DNA from: Puerhibacterium puerhi
GTDB lineage: Bacteria > Actinomycetota > Actinomycetes > Actinomycetales > Cellulomonadaceae
DNA: 50,555 nt
Direction: 5' to 3'
Assembly (NCBI RefSeq): GCF_009846865.1
Contig: NZ_WUWN01000022.1
Coordinates: 1-50,555, forward strand
Below are positions 17,402 through 25,656 of this stretch, piece by piece; the first letter of the stretch is position 1, and each line of letters starts with the position of its first letter. The notes beneath the pieces are model-generated. The model did no database searches. It was not told the origin of the DNA and saw nothing but the letters and a program-made list of their open reading frames with translations. Made by a program: the position numbers and the translations under genes.

Positions 17402-18250
17402 ATGCTCCGCATCGCCGTGCCCAACAAGGGCTCCCTGTCCGAGCCGGCCGTCGCCATGCTGCGCGAGGCCGGCTACAAGCAGCGCCGGGACTCGCGCGAG
17501 CTCGTGCTCGCCGACCCGGACAACGACGTCGAGTTCTTCTTCCTGCGGCCGCGCGACGTCGCCGTCTACGTCGGCTCCGGCACCGTGGACGCCGGCATCA
17601 CCGGCCGCGACCTGCTGCTCGACTCCGGTGCCGCCGCGATCGAGCACCTGCCCCTCGGCTTCGCCCGCTCGACGTTCCGCTTCGCCGCGCCGGCCGGCAC
17701 CATGTCCGACGTCGCCGCGATCGCCGGGCGCCGCGTGGCGTCGTCGTACACCACGCTCGTGCGCGACCACCTCGCCTCGCGCGGCGTGGAGCCTGCCGCC
17801 GTCGTGCACCTGGACGGCGCCGTCGAGAGCTCCGTGCAGCTCGGCGTCGCGGACGTGATCGCCGACGTCGTGGAGACCGGCACCACGCTGCGCGCCGCTG
17901 GCCTCGAGGTCTTCGGCGAGCCGATCCTGCGCTCCGAGGCCGTGCTGATCCGCCGCGCCGACGCGCCGGAGCCCGCCGGGCTGAGCGTGCTCACCCGCCG
18001 CCTGCAGGGCGTCATCACGGCGCGCGAGTACGTCCTGATGGACTTCGACGTGCGCAACGACCACGTCGACGCGGCGGTGGCCATCACCCCGGGCTTCGAG
18101 TCCCCGACGATCTCGCCGCTGCACGACCGCGACTGGTCGGCGGTGCGCGTCCTGGTGCCGCGCAAGGACATGAACCGGATCATGGACGCGCTGTACGAGG
18201 TGGGCGCCCGCGGCATCCTCGTCACGTCGATCCTGGCCAGCCGGCTCTGA
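17402..18250 (+). CDS. hisG: ATP phosphoribosyltransferase, long form
   Basis: Catalyses the committed step of histidine synthesis, joining ATP and PRPP, and is the target of histidine feedback inhibition. Begins [20 protein letters not shown]; contains [16 protein letters not shown] and the PRPP-binding region [18 protein letters not shown]. The C-terminal domain from about residue 205 ([21 protein letters not shown] to [10 protein letters not shown]) is the regulatory ACT-like domain of the long, hexameric form. Length is 282 aa. ATG 17402 follows AGCGAGGTTTCCCTG, with a weak GAGG site. Confidence 0.96.
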   Translation: MLRIAVPNKGSLSEPAVAMLREAGYKQRRDSRELVLADPDNDVEFFFLRPRDVAVYVGSGTVDAGITGRDLLLDSGAAAIEHLPLGFARSTFRFAAPAGTMSDVAAIAGRRVASSYTTLVRDHLASRGVEPAAVVHLDGAVESSVQLGVADVIADVVETGTTLRAAGLEVFGEPILRSEAVLIRRADAPEPAGLSVLTRRLQGVITAREYVLMDFDVRNDHVDAAVAITPGFESPTISPLHDRDWSAVRVLVPRKDMNRIMDALYEVGARGILVTSILASRL

Positions 18251-18311
18251 CCGCGCGCCGCGTCCCCGTGACGGCCCGCGGCGCTGTCGAGCAGGTCGCC
18301 CACGTGGCAGC

Positions 18312-18782
18312 GTGACGAGCATGACGCACGACGCGCGCTACCGGACGTTCCGTCCGCGCTGGGGCCAGGTCGCGGCCTGGGCCGTCGGCGTCATCTCGGT
18401 CGGCGGGACCGTCCTGGTGGCGTTCACGTCGCGCGGGCCGCTGGGCCAGGCCGCGGGCAACCGCCTGTCGTTCGCCCTGTTCGCCCTCTGCGCGGCGCTG
18501 CTGCTGTGGCGTGTGGGCGGCGTGCACGCGCGGCCGAGCCCGCAGGGGCTGGTGGTGCGCAACATCGTGCGCACGCGGCGGCTGGAGTGGGCCGAGATCC
18601 TGGCCGTACGGTTCGGCGTCAACGACCCGTGGGTGCGGCTCGACCTCGCCGACGGCGACACCATCGCCCTCATAGGCATCCAGCGCGCCGACGGCGAGCA
18701 CGCCATGGCGGAGGCGCGGCGCCTGGTCGCGCTGGTCCAGGAGCACGGCGAGGCGTCCGAGCCGGGCGAGCGACAACCCTGA
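18312..18782 (+). CDS. Small PH-domain-like membrane protein
   Basis: A 156-residue protein with two hydrophobic segments (about residues 22-41 and 53-70) followed by a soluble domain, GLVVRNIVRTRRLEWAEILAVRF to DGDTIALIGIQ, resembling the bacterial PH-like domain that follows paired membrane helices in many actinobacterial proteins. Function is unknown; a small membrane-bound scaffold is the family expectation. GTG 18312 and ATG 18321 are both possible starts. It lies 61 bp after hisG and may share its transcript, and is closed by a bidirectional terminator. Confidence 0.75.
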   Translation: MTSMTHDARYRTFRPRWGQVAAWAVGVISVGGTVLVAFTSRGPLGQAAGNRLSFALFALCAALLLWRVGGVHARPSPQGLVVRNIVRTRRLEWAEILAVRFGVNDPWVRLDLADGDTIALIGIQRADGEHAMAEARRLVALVQEHGEASEPGERQP

Positions 18783-18822
18783 CGGTGCGTGCCGGCCACG
18801 CCGCGGGCCCGCCCCGACGGCA

Positions 18823-18855
18823 GCGGGCCCCGACCCTCGAAGGGTCGGGGCCCGC
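18823..18855. terminator. Bidirectional terminator between convergent genes
   Basis: The 15-nt arm 18823-18837 pairs perfectly with 18841-18855 around a CGA loop. It sits between the stop of the PH-like gene (18782) and the stop of the convergent DEAD-box helicase (18892), so it can serve both. Confidence 0.85.
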
Positions 18856-18891
18856 GGTCGTCACCGGGTCCGGCGCGTCAGGCTCTCGCGA

Positions 18892-20811
18892 TCAGAAGTC
18901 GCGGTGCTGGCGCGGGCCGCGCTCCGTGCGCGGCGCGCGGTGGTCGCGGCCGCCGTCCCGGAAGCCCTCGCGGAAGCCATCGCGGCGCGGGCCGCGGTGC
19001 TCGGGGGCGCCGCGGTCGACCGTGATGCGCAGGGACTTGCCGGCCACCCGCGCGCGACCGAGGCGGTCGAGCTGGGCCTCGCTCAGCGGCGCGGTGATGT
19101 CGACCAGGGAGAACGACCCGAAGATGTCGATCTTGCCGACGTCCGAACCGGCCAGGCCGCCCTCGTTGGTCAGCGCCCCGACGATGCCGCCGGGGTTGAC
19201 GCCGTGCGTGTGCCCCACGGCGACGCGGTAGCGCGTCCCCGCGGCGGGGCGGCGGATGCCGCGCGGGCGGTCGTCGTCGGCACGGGACGGGCCGCGGCGG
19301 TCGCCGCGGTCGAACCGGTCGCGGGCGCCGCGCCCGTCGCTCGCCTCGTGCCGGCGGGTCTCGCGGGCGGTGCGAGCCGCACGGGCCTCGCGCTGCTCCC
19401 GCTCGTACTCCTCCTGCTCGGCACGCTGGCGCGGGCCGTCGTCGCCGACCGCGAGAGCCAGGAGCGTGGCCGCGAGGTCGACGGGGTCGGCGCCCTCGGC
19501 CGCCCGGGCGCGCACCAGCTCGGTGTACAGGTCGAGGCGGCCCGCCGCGAGGCGCTCGGGCACGGCGTCCAGCAGGCGGCCGGCCTTGTGCGCGGACACG
19601 TCGCGGGGGGAGGGGACCGCGACCTCCTCGAGGGAGGTCTTGATCGTCGCCTCGATGTGCTTGAGCTTGCCGCGCTCGTGCGGGGTCACGAAGGACACGG
19701 CCCGGCCGGTGCGGCCCGCGCGGCCGGTGCGCCCGATGCGGTGGACGTAGGCCTCCGGCTCGCGGGGGATGTCGAAGTTGACGACCAGCCCGATGCGGTC
19801 GACGTCGAGGCCGCGTGCGGCGACGTCGGTGGCCACGAGCACGTCCAGGGCGCCCGAGCGCAGGCGCTCGACGATCTTCTCGCGCTCCTTCTGGGCGACG
19901 TCGCCGGAGATGGTCGCCGCGGAGATGCCGCGCTCGATCAGGGCGGCGCCCACCTCCTCGGCGGCCGAGCGGGTGCGGGTGAACACGATGGCCGCGTCGG
20001 CGTCGGAGGTGGCCAGCACGCGCACCAGGGCGCCGGTCTTGTGGCGGAACGGCACGATCGCGTACGTCTGGTGCACCGAGGCGACGGTGGAGGACTGGCG
20101 CGCGACGGCGATGGCGACCGGGTCGTGCAGGTGGTTCTCGGCCACGGCGCGGATGGCCGGCGGCATCGTCGCGGAGAACAGGGCGACCTGGCGGCGGGCG
20201 GGCGCCTTGCCGAAGATCTGGTCGACGTCCTCGGCGAAGCCCATCCGCAGCATCTCGTCGGCCTCGTCCAGGACGAGGTAGCGCACGGAGTCGAGGGTCA
20301 GCGACCCCCGCTCCATGTGGTCCATGACGCGGCCGGGCGTGCCGACGACGACGTGCACGCCCTCGCGCAGCGCGCGCTGCTGCGGCACGTAGGGGGCGCC
20401 GCCGTACACCGGCAGCACGCGCACGCCGGGCAGGTGCGAGGCGAACGACTCGACGGCCTCGGCCACCTGCATGGCCAGCTCGCGGGTCGGGGTGAGCACG
20501 AGGGCCTGGACCTGGTGGAGGTCGGGGTCCACGGCGGCCAGCAGCGGCAGGGCGAACGCGGCGGTCTTGCCGGTGCCCGTCTGGGCGACGCCGGTGATGT
20601 CGCGGCCGGACAGCAGGGCGGGGATGGCCTGGGCCTGGATGGCCGAGGGGGTGGTGAAGCCGAGGTCGGCGACGGCGGCCGCGAGCGCCGGCGGCAGGCC
20701 GAGCTGGTCGAAGCCGGGCTGGGCGGGGGCGGTGTCCGCGGTGACGGCCTCGGGGGCCGCGGCGGAGGTCGTCTCGGTGTCGGCGGGCAGGGTCGTGGGC
20801 GCGCTGGGCAT
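18892..20811 (-). CDS. DEAD-box RNA helicase (DeaD/CsdA type) with DbpA-like RNA-binding domain
   Basis: ATP-dependent RNA helicase for ribosome assembly, mRNA turnover or cold adaptation. All core motifs are intact: AQTGTGKT (I), TPTRELA (Ia), TPGR (Ib), DEAD (II), SAT (III), VATDVAARGLDV (V) and HRIGRTGRAG (VI). After the helicase core comes a charged Arg/Glu-rich linker, then a DbpA-type RNA-recognition fold (YRVAVGHTHGVNPGGIVGAL to IDIFGSFSLVDI), and an Arg/Gly/Asp-rich tail typical of RNA annealing. Length is 639 aa from ATG 20811 (MPSAPTTLPAD); the frame reaches 20961 but the extension lacks coding character. A TACGAT box at 21004-21009 would give a leader of roughly 185 nt. Confidence 0.93.
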   Translation of the reverse strand: MPSAPTTLPADTETTSAAAPEAVTADTAPAQPGFDQLGLPPALAAAVADLGFTTPSAIQAQAIPALLSGRDITGVAQTGTGKTAAFALPLLAAVDPDLHQVQALVLTPTRELAMQVAEAVESFASHLPGVRVLPVYGGAPYVPQQRALREGVHVVVGTPGRVMDHMERGSLTLDSVRYLVLDEADEMLRMGFAEDVDQIFGKAPARRQVALFSATMPPAIRAVAENHLHDPVAIAVARQSSTVASVHQTYAIVPFRHKTGALVRVLATSDADAAIVFTRTRSAAEEVGAALIERGISAATISGDVAQKEREKIVERLRSGALDVLVATDVAARGLDVDRIGLVVNFDIPREPEAYVHRIGRTGRAGRTGRAVSFVTPHERGKLKHIEATIKTSLEEVAVPSPRDVSAHKAGRLLDAVPERLAAGRLDLYTELVRARAAEGADPVDLAATLLALAVGDDGPRQRAEQEEYEREQREARAARTARETRRHEASDGRGARDRFDRGDRRGPSRADDDRPRGIRRPAAGTRYRVAVGHTHGVNPGGIVGALTNEGGLAGSDVGKIDIFGSFSLVDITAPLSEAQLDRLGRARVAGKSLRITVDRGAPEHRGPRRDGFREGFRDGGRDHRAPRTERGPRQHRDF

Positions 20812-21003
20812 GGGTGGGTGCACCGTTCGGTCGTCAGTGGTGGGAGTCCGGCACGGCCGGCGGCAAGGGCCGCCGGGTGTGTCGCCAGATCCCGAGACAC
20901 AGACACGAACCAGCGCGTGACCCGGAGCCAGGCAGGTGCCGGGGCCGGGTGCGGGGCGCACGAATGCGGGACGGAGCGACGAACTCCAAGGGGGTGAGCG
21001 CCC

Positions 21004-21009
21004 ATCGTA
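21004..21009 (-). promoter_or_regulatory. Candidate -10 element of the DEAD-box helicase
   Basis: Read on the - strand this is TACGAT. Initiation about 7 nt downstream would leave a roughly 185-nt 5' untranslated leader before ATG 20811, the kind of long leader known for cold-induced helicases. No clear -35 element. Confidence 0.35.
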
Positions 21010-21103
21010 CGCCCCGTGCCGGCACCAGCGCCCGACGGCGCCCGGTGAGGTCCGTCACCGCGACGTGGCCCGCAGGGGCTCCGACGGGTCACGACGTGCT
21101 GCG

Positions 21104-21109
21104 TAGGAT
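21104..21109 (+). promoter_or_regulatory. Candidate -10 element of the pgsA operon
   Basis: TAGGAT on the + strand would start transcription near 21116 and give a leader of about 42 nt before the pgsA GTG at 21158. It would drive the overlapping pgsA-DUF881-sbp-DUF881 series. Confidence 0.4.
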
Positions 21110-21157
21110 GGCGGTGCCGGGTGCGGTGCACCCGGCGGACGTGCAGAGACGAGGACG

Positions 21158-21775
21158 GTGGGCGTGCAGCGAGGGCAGGAGGTCAGCTCCTCGGTCCTGA
21201 CCGTCCCGAACCTGATCAGCCTGCTGCGGCTGGCCCTGGTGCCGGTGTTCGCGGTGCTGATCGTCTCGGGGCACGACGTGTGGGCCCTGGTGGTCCTCGC
21301 GGTCTCTGGCTTCACCGACTGGCTCGACGGCGTGCTCGCGCGCCGCCTGCACCAGGTGAGCAAGCTGGGCGAGATGCTCGACCCGGCGGCGGACCGGCTC
21401 TTCATCTTCGTCACCCTGGCGGGCCTCGCCTGGCGCGGCGTGGTGCCGCTGTGGGTGCTCGTCGTCATCGTCGCGCGCGACGCGGTGCTCGCGGTGGTCG
21501 TGGTGCTGCTCGGGCGCCGCGGCTACGGGCCGCTGCCGGTCAGCTTCGTCGGCAAGGCGGGCACGTTCGCGCTGCTGTACGCCTTCCCACTGCTCCTGCT
21601 GGCCGAGGTGCCCGGCGGCGTCGGCGCGGTGGCCCACGTGGTCGGCTGGGCCTTCACCTGGTGGGGCGTCGGGCTGTACTGGCTCGCCGGGTGGCAGTAC
21701 CTCGGTCAGGCCCGCCGGCTCCTGGGCCCCGGGACCTCCGACGGCGCGACGTCGGGACGCTGGGAGACTCGATGA
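21158..21775 (+). CDS. pgsA: CDP-alcohol phosphatidyltransferase (PgsA-like)
   Basis: Integral membrane enzyme that transfers a phosphatidyl group from CDP-diacylglycerol to an alcohol, most likely glycerol-3-phosphate. The complete family signature D-x2-DG-x2-AR-x8-G-x3-D-x3-D is visible from DWLDGVLARR to KLGEMLDPAADR, about residues 58-84. Several hydrophobic helices flank it. Length is 205 aa. GTG 21158 is used; GTG 21164 is an alternative. It heads the cluster equivalent to Rv1822-Rv1830 of mycobacteria, and its stop overlaps the next ATG by 4 bp. Substrate (glycerol phosphate versus inositol phosphate) cannot be read from sequence alone. Confidence 0.88.
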   Translation: MGVQRGQEVSSSVLTVPNLISLLRLALVPVFAVLIVSGHDVWALVVLAVSGFTDWLDGVLARRLHQVSKLGEMLDPAADRLFIFVTLAGLAWRGVVPLWVLVVIVARDAVLAVVVVLLGRRGYGPLPVSFVGKAGTFALLYAFPLLLLAEVPGGVGAVAHVVGWAFTWWGVGLYWLAGWQYLGQARRLLGPGTSDGATSGRWETR

Positions 21776-22659
21776 CGCAGCCTCCCGCGCCCGGGCCGGG
21801 GCGGCGACGCCGCCCCGACGAGTCGATGACGCTCCTGATCGAGGTGATGGAGCGCCCCCTCGACCCCGGCTACGCGGAGGCCGCGGAGCGGCGGCGCAGC
21901 GCCGCCGCGTCCGGCCGGCCCGCGACGCGCCGTCCGGCCACGCGCGTGGCGCTCGTCGTGCTGGCCGTCGTGCTGGGGCTCGCGACCGCTGCCGCCGCCC
22001 GCCAGCTGCGAGCGCCGCAGCCGTCGGTGTCCGAGGCGCGCGCGGTGCTCGAGCAGCAGATCACGGAGCGCAACGACGAGGTCGCCGACCTGAGCGAGCG
22101 GTCCGACCGGCTCTCGGCCGAGATCTCCGACCTGCAGCGCTCCGCGCTCGCCAGCCGGTCCCCGCAGATCCTCGACAGCATCCGCCTGGACGAGACGGTC
22201 AACGGCACCGCGCCCGTCGAGGGGCCGGGGCTGGTGGTCTCCCTCACCGACGGCGGCGGCGGCCTCGCCGGCGACAGCGAGAGCGACGCCCGGGTGCGTG
22301 ACACCGACCTGCAGGCGGTCGTCAACGCCCTCTGGGCGGCCGGCGCCGAGGCGGTGAGCGTCGACGACCAGCGCCTGACCATGACCTCGGCCGTGCGCAA
22401 CGCCGGCGACGCCGTGCTCGTCGACCTGGTGCCGCTCACCGGTCCGACGTACGTGGTGCGGGCGGTGGGGGACACCGACGCCATGCAGACCGCGTGGGCC
22501 CGCTCCGAGGTGCCCACCTACCTGCAGGTGCTCGGCTCCCAGTACGGCATCTCGTCCAGCGTGGTGGCCCAGTCGCGGCTCGAGCTGCCGGGTGCCGGGC
22601 CCCAGACGCTGCGCTACGCGCAGCCGGTAGGCTCCGAGGCCGGGAGCGAGACGCCGTGA
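21772..22659 (+). CDS. DUF881-family membrane protein (first copy)
   Basis: A 295-residue protein with a basic Pro/Arg-rich cytoplasmic N terminus, one transmembrane helix (about residues 59-77, VALVVLAVVLGLATAAAA), a coiled-coil-like stretch (AVLEQQITERNDEVADLSERSDRLSAEISDLQ) and an extracytoplasmic DUF881 domain containing GPGLVVSLTDGGG and LWAAGAEAVSVDDQRLTM. Function is unknown; the domain is found in actinobacteria and firmicutes near cell-division and envelope genes. ATG 21772 overlaps the pgsA stop. A second copy lies two genes downstream, flanking Sbp. Confidence 0.88.
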   Translation: MTQPPAPGPGRRRRPDESMTLLIEVMERPLDPGYAEAAERRRSAAASGRPATRRPATRVALVVLAVVLGLATAAAARQLRAPQPSVSEARAVLEQQITERNDEVADLSERSDRLSAEISDLQRSALASRSPQILDSIRLDETVNGTAPVEGPGLVVSLTDGGGGLAGDSESDARVRDTDLQAVVNALWAAGAEAVSVDDQRLTMTSAVRNAGDAVLVDLVPLTGPTYVVRAVGDTDAMQTAWARSEVPTYLQVLGSQYGISSSVVAQSRLELPGAGPQTLRYAQPVGSEAGSETP

Positions 22660-22717
22660 GGACCACGGCCCGTCCTTCGGCCGCGCACGGAGCGGAGAGT
22701 CAGGAGTTGATCGCCGG

Positions 22718-23050
22718 ATGATCGCCGTCGTCGGCCTCGTGGTCGGAGTGGTCGCGGGGCTGCTGCTGGAGCCCACGGTGCCCGTCGCCCTCCAGCCCTA
22801 CCTGCCCATCGCCGTGGTCGCCGCGCTCGACGCGCTGTTCGGCGCCTTCCGGGCCATGCTCGACGGACTCTTCGACGACAAGGTCTTCGTCGTGTCGTTC
22901 CTGTCGAACGTGCTCGTGGCGGCGTTCATCGTGTTCCTCGGTGACCAGCTCGGCGTGGGCTCGCAGCTGTCCACGGCAGTCGTCGTGGTGCTCGGGATCC
23001 GCATCTTCTCCAACGCCGCGGCCATCCGGCGCCACCTCTTCAAGGCCTGA
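22718..23050 (+). CDS. sbp: Small basic protein Sbp (DUF1290)
   Basis: A 110-residue, almost entirely hydrophobic protein with about three membrane helices (residues 2-18, 20-45 and 60-95) and the conserved segment LFGAFRAMLDGLFDDKVF between them; the C terminus is basic (IRRHLFKA). It belongs to the DUF1290 family named after Bacillus Sbp, which is encoded near ftsA-ftsZ. In actinobacteria it is nearly always sandwiched between two DUF881 proteins, as here, which suggests a membrane complex. ATG 22718 follows GGAGTTGATCGCCGG. The biochemical role is not known. Confidence 0.9.
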   Translation: MIAVVGLVVGVVAGLLLEPTVPVALQPYLPIAVVAALDALFGAFRAMLDGLFDDKVFVVSFLSNVLVAAFIVFLGDQLGVGSQLSTAVVVVLGIRIFSNAAAIRRHLFKA

Positions 23051-23052
23051 CC

Positions 23053-24096
23053 GTGGCAGGTCGCGAGGAGAACCCCACCGGTCCCGTCGAGCCCGAGGTG
23101 CCCACGCCGACCGAGGTGCCCGAGGCGGAGGCGGAGGCGACGGAGACGGATACCGGAGCAGCCGAGGCTGAGGCGACGGAGACCGGAGCGACCGAGCCGG
23201 TCGCTCCCGAGCCTCCTGCCGACCCGGGTGAGCCCGACAGCGAGGCGCAGGAGCCCGACGAGGCCGACGCGACCGACCACGCGACCGGCCCCGACGAACC
23301 GGACGCCGGCGACACGGAGGATCCGGCGTCGTCGGGCACGCCTGCGGAGCCGCCGAGCACCGAGCCGCCGAGTGCAGTCAGCCCCTGGCAGCGGCTGGCC
23401 GGTGCCATGCGGCCGCGAACCTCCCGCTCCCACGTGCTCATCGGCGTGCTGTGCGCCGCGCTCGGCTTCGCGCTGGTGGTGCAGGTCCGCCAGTCCGGGC
23501 AGGACGAGCTGGCGTCGTTGCGCCAGGACGACCTGGTGCGGCTGCTCGACGAGGTGACCCAGCGCGCGGAACAGCTCGACGACGAGGTGACGCGCCTGCA
23601 GCAGAGCCGCGACGAGCTGGCGTCGGGCACGGGCCGGGCCCAGGCGGCGCAGGAGCTGGCCCAGCAGCGTGCGGCATCGGAGGGCATCCTCTCCGGGCGC
23701 CTGCCGGCCGAGGGCCCGGGCGTGGAGATCCAGATCGTCGACAGCGGCGACAAGCTCGAGGCGTCGCACCTGTTCAACGTCCTCGAGGAGCTGCGCAACG
23801 CGGGCGCCGAGGCCGTCCAGGTCAACGACGTGCGCCTGGTGACCTCGTCGGCGTTCGTGGACGGGCCGGAGGGCATCGAGGTCGACGGGCAGCGGATCGA
23901 CTCGCCGTACCGGTGGGTGGCGATCGGCGACCCGGCGACGATGGACCGCGCCCTGGAGATCCCCGGCGGCGCCCTGGCGACCGTGCGCACGCAGGGCGCG
24001 ACGGCGACGACCGAGCGGTCCGACCACCTCACGGTGGACGCCACCCGTCAGCTCTCCGAGCCGAGGTACGCCCGTCCGCAGGAGGACGACGACTGA
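23053..24096 (+). CDS. DUF881-family membrane protein (second copy) with acidic N-terminal repeats
   Basis: A 347-residue relative of the gene two positions upstream: one transmembrane helix (VLIGVLCAALGFALVVQV, about residues 126-143), a coiled-coil-like segment (LDEVTQRAEQLDDEVTRLQQ), and the DUF881 domain with EGPGVEIQIVDSGD and LRNAGAEAVQVNDVRLVTS. It differs by a 115-residue N-terminal tail made of Glu/Ala/Thr/Pro repeats (such as AEAEATETDTG and AEAEATETGAT), highly acidic and probably disordered in the cytoplasm. GTG 23053 starts 3 nt after the sbp stop. Mycobacterial homologues (Rv1825) are associated with septal peptidoglycan; here that is only an inference. Confidence 0.85.
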   Translation: MAGREENPTGPVEPEVPTPTEVPEAEAEATETDTGAAEAEATETGATEPVAPEPPADPGEPDSEAQEPDEADATDHATGPDEPDAGDTEDPASSGTPAEPPSTEPPSAVSPWQRLAGAMRPRTSRSHVLIGVLCAALGFALVVQVRQSGQDELASLRQDDLVRLLDEVTQRAEQLDDEVTRLQQSRDELASGTGRAQAAQELAQQRAASEGILSGRLPAEGPGVEIQIVDSGDKLEASHLFNVLEELRNAGAEAVQVNDVRLVTSSAFVDGPEGIEVDGQRIDSPYRWVAIGDPATMDRALEIPGGALATVRTQGATATTERSDHLTVDATRQLSEPRYARPQEDDD

Positions 24097-24196
24097 CCAT
24101 CCCGCGGCGCCCGCCGGGCGTCGCGCACCAGACCCGTTCGGTCGCCTCACCTGCCCGGACGCCCCAGGCGGGTTCCCGCGAAGGGCGTTCACGCGA

Positions 24197-24202
24197 TAGG
24201 TT
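24197..24202 (+). promoter_or_regulatory. Candidate -10 element upstream of the FHA gene
   Basis: TAGGTT lies 72 bp before the FHA-protein ATG, in the 178-bp gap where mycobacteria carry gcvH. It would give a leader of about 66 nt that ends in a good GGAGG ribosome-binding site (24266-24270). Confidence 0.4.
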
Positions 24203-24274
24203 GGCGAGAGGACGGCAGACCCGCCGGCGTGCCCGTCGACACCGCCGTCACACCGGCCCTTGCGTGGAGGACTG

Positions 24275-24745
24275 ATGACCGACCCTCGTTCCCTGCCCCA
24301 GCAGCACGCCGCCGACGTCACGGCGACGCTCGGGCGCATCGGCGTGCCCGCGGCGGAGGAGCAGGCCGCGCGCGTACCGCTCACGGCCGAGGACGCCGCC
24401 GCGGTCTCGGCGCTGCCGCGCCACTCCGCCCTGCTCGTCGTGCAGCACGGCGGGTCGGGGGAGCGGTTCCTGCTGGACAGCGACCGCGTCGTGGCGGGCC
24501 GCAGCGAGCACGCCGACATCTTCCTCGACGACGTGACGGTGTCGCGCAAGCACGCGGAGTTCGTCCGCGAGGGCGAACGGTTCCTGGTGCGCGACGTCGG
24601 GTCCCTGAACGGCACGTACGTCAACCGTCAGCGGATCGACGTCGCGGCGCTGGCGACGGGCGACGAGGTGCAGATCGGCAAGTTCCGCATGTCGTTCCAC
24701 GCCAGCCCGCAGGCGCCGCGGGAGCCGTCGGCGCCCGCCTCGTGA
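24275..24745 (+). CDS. FHA-domain protein, GarA/OdhI-like
   Basis: A 156-residue phosphothreonine-binding protein resembling mycobacterial GarA, which inhibits 2-oxoglutarate dehydrogenase and controls glutamate metabolism. The FHA core (about residues 60-140) is very close to GarA: FLLDSDRVVAGRSEHADIF, VSRKHAEFV, DVGSLNGTYVNRQRID and GDEVQIGKFRMSF, with the phospho-binding Arg, Ser and Asn in place. The N terminus lacks an obvious ETT motif, the kinase site of GarA and OdhI; the nearest Thr-containing segment is DVTATLGR. ATG 24275 follows GGAGG by 4 nt. Its stop overlaps the MerR gene. Confidence 0.88.
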   Translation: MTDPRSLPQQHAADVTATLGRIGVPAAEEQAARVPLTAEDAAAVSALPRHSALLVVQHGGSGERFLLDSDRVVAGRSEHADIFLDDVTVSRKHAEFVREGERFLVRDVGSLNGTYVNRQRIDVAALATGDEVQIGKFRMSFHASPQAPREPSAPAS

Positions 24746-25503
24746 CGGCGGCGCGCACCTGGTCGGCCGGGCCCGAGCCCGGCGAGGAGCACGCCCCCGA
24801 GCCGTGGCCGCGGGGCATCTCGCGGCAGCCCACGATGCGCATCTCGGACGTGCTGGCGGCGCTGTCGCCGGAGTTCGGGCAGGTCAGCCACTCGAAGCTG
24901 CGGTTCCTCGAGGAGCAGGGGCTCATCCACCCGGTGCGCACGCCGTCGGGCTACCGGCAGTACAGCCCGGCGGACGTCGAGCGCCTGCGCTTCGTGCTCG
25001 CCGAGCAGCGCGACTCCTACCTGCCGCTCAAGGTGATCAAGGAGCGCCTCGCGGCGATGGACGCCGGCGAGGAGCCGGCGCCGGTGCCGGCGCCGCGGCT
25101 CGCGGGCGGCTCGGCCGACCGGTCGGCCGAGCCGGCGCGGCCGCGCTGGACCGTGGAGTCGGTCGCGCAGGCTGCCGGGGTCGACGAGGCGTTCGTGCGC
25201 TCGCTCGTGTCCTCCGGCCTCCTGCACGAGTCCGCCACCGGCCAGCTCGACGCCGCGGCGCCGGACGTCGTGCGCACTGCCACCCGGCTGGCGGAGTACG
25301 GCATCGAGCCGCGGCACCTGCGGCCCCTGCGGACCGCCGCCGACCGCAGCGTCGACCTGGTCGACCAGGTCGTCGCCCCCTACCGCCGGCAGCAGACGGG
25401 CTCCGCCCGCGCCCAGGCGGACACGCTGGCCGAGGAGCTGGGCGAGCTGCTCGCGCGCCTGCACACCGTCTGGGTGCGGCGCGGCGTCGACGACCTCGGC
25501 TGA
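24742..25503 (+). CDS. ftsR: MerR-family regulator, FtsR-like
   Basis: A 253-residue transcription factor. The MerR DNA-binding domain is at about residues 30-100 (TMRISDVLAALSPEFGQVSHSKLRFLEEQGLIHPVRTPSGYRQ in pieces, then DVERLRFVLAEQRDSYLPLKVIKERL). After an Ala/Pro linker a second helical domain (TVESVAQAAGVDEAFVRSLVSSGLL) resembles another winged helix, as in the Rv1828/FtsR family that activates ftsZ in corynebacteria. No metal-binding cysteines are present. GTG 24742 overlaps the FHA stop by 4 bp. Identification rests on domain layout and synteny. Confidence 0.85.
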   Translation: MTAARTWSAGPEPGEEHAPEPWPRGISRQPTMRISDVLAALSPEFGQVSHSKLRFLEEQGLIHPVRTPSGYRQYSPADVERLRFVLAEQRDSYLPLKVIKERLAAMDAGEEPAPVPAPRLAGGSADRSAEPARPRWTVESVAQAAGVDEAFVRSLVSSGLLHESATGQLDAAAPDVVRTATRLAEYGIEPRHLRPLRTAADRSVDLVDQVVAPYRRQQTGSARAQADTLAEELGELLARLHTVWVRRGVDDLG

Positions 25504-25559
25504 GCGGCCGGCCCGGTACGCCGTGCCCGCCCGAACCGCACCCGAGCCCGGTCAGCAAC

Positions 25560-25590
25560 CCGGCAGCGAGCCGGCAGCGAGCCGGCAGGA
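25560..25590 (+). repeat. Short 11-bp tandem repeat between ftsR-like gene and nuclease
   Basis: The unit CCGGCAGCGAG occurs at 25560-25570 and 25571-25581, followed by a partial third copy. It lies in a 153-bp gap and has no evident function. Confidence 0.5.
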
Positions 25591-25642
25591 ACCCTCGGCC
25601 GCCGAATCCGGGCGGGACGGCGACGCGAACTGCTGCGCGGCG

Positions 25643-25648
25643 TAGCGT
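25643..25648 (+). promoter_or_regulatory. -10 element giving a probably leaderless nuclease mRNA
   Basis: TAGCGT ends 8 nt before ATG 25657, so transcription would begin at or within 2 nt of the start codon. No Shine-Dalgarno is present. Confidence 0.55.
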
Positions 25649-25656
25649 GGGGCCTT

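Larger units (their letters stand above)
20812..21157. other. Divergent intergenic region with long helicase leader
   Basis: This 346-bp gap lies between the divergent DEAD-box helicase and pgsA. I see a -10 candidate for each direction: TACGAT on the - strand (21004-21009) and TAGGAT on the + strand (21104-21109). Neither has a convincing -35 box. No gene or structured RNA is recognisable. Confidence 0.5.
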
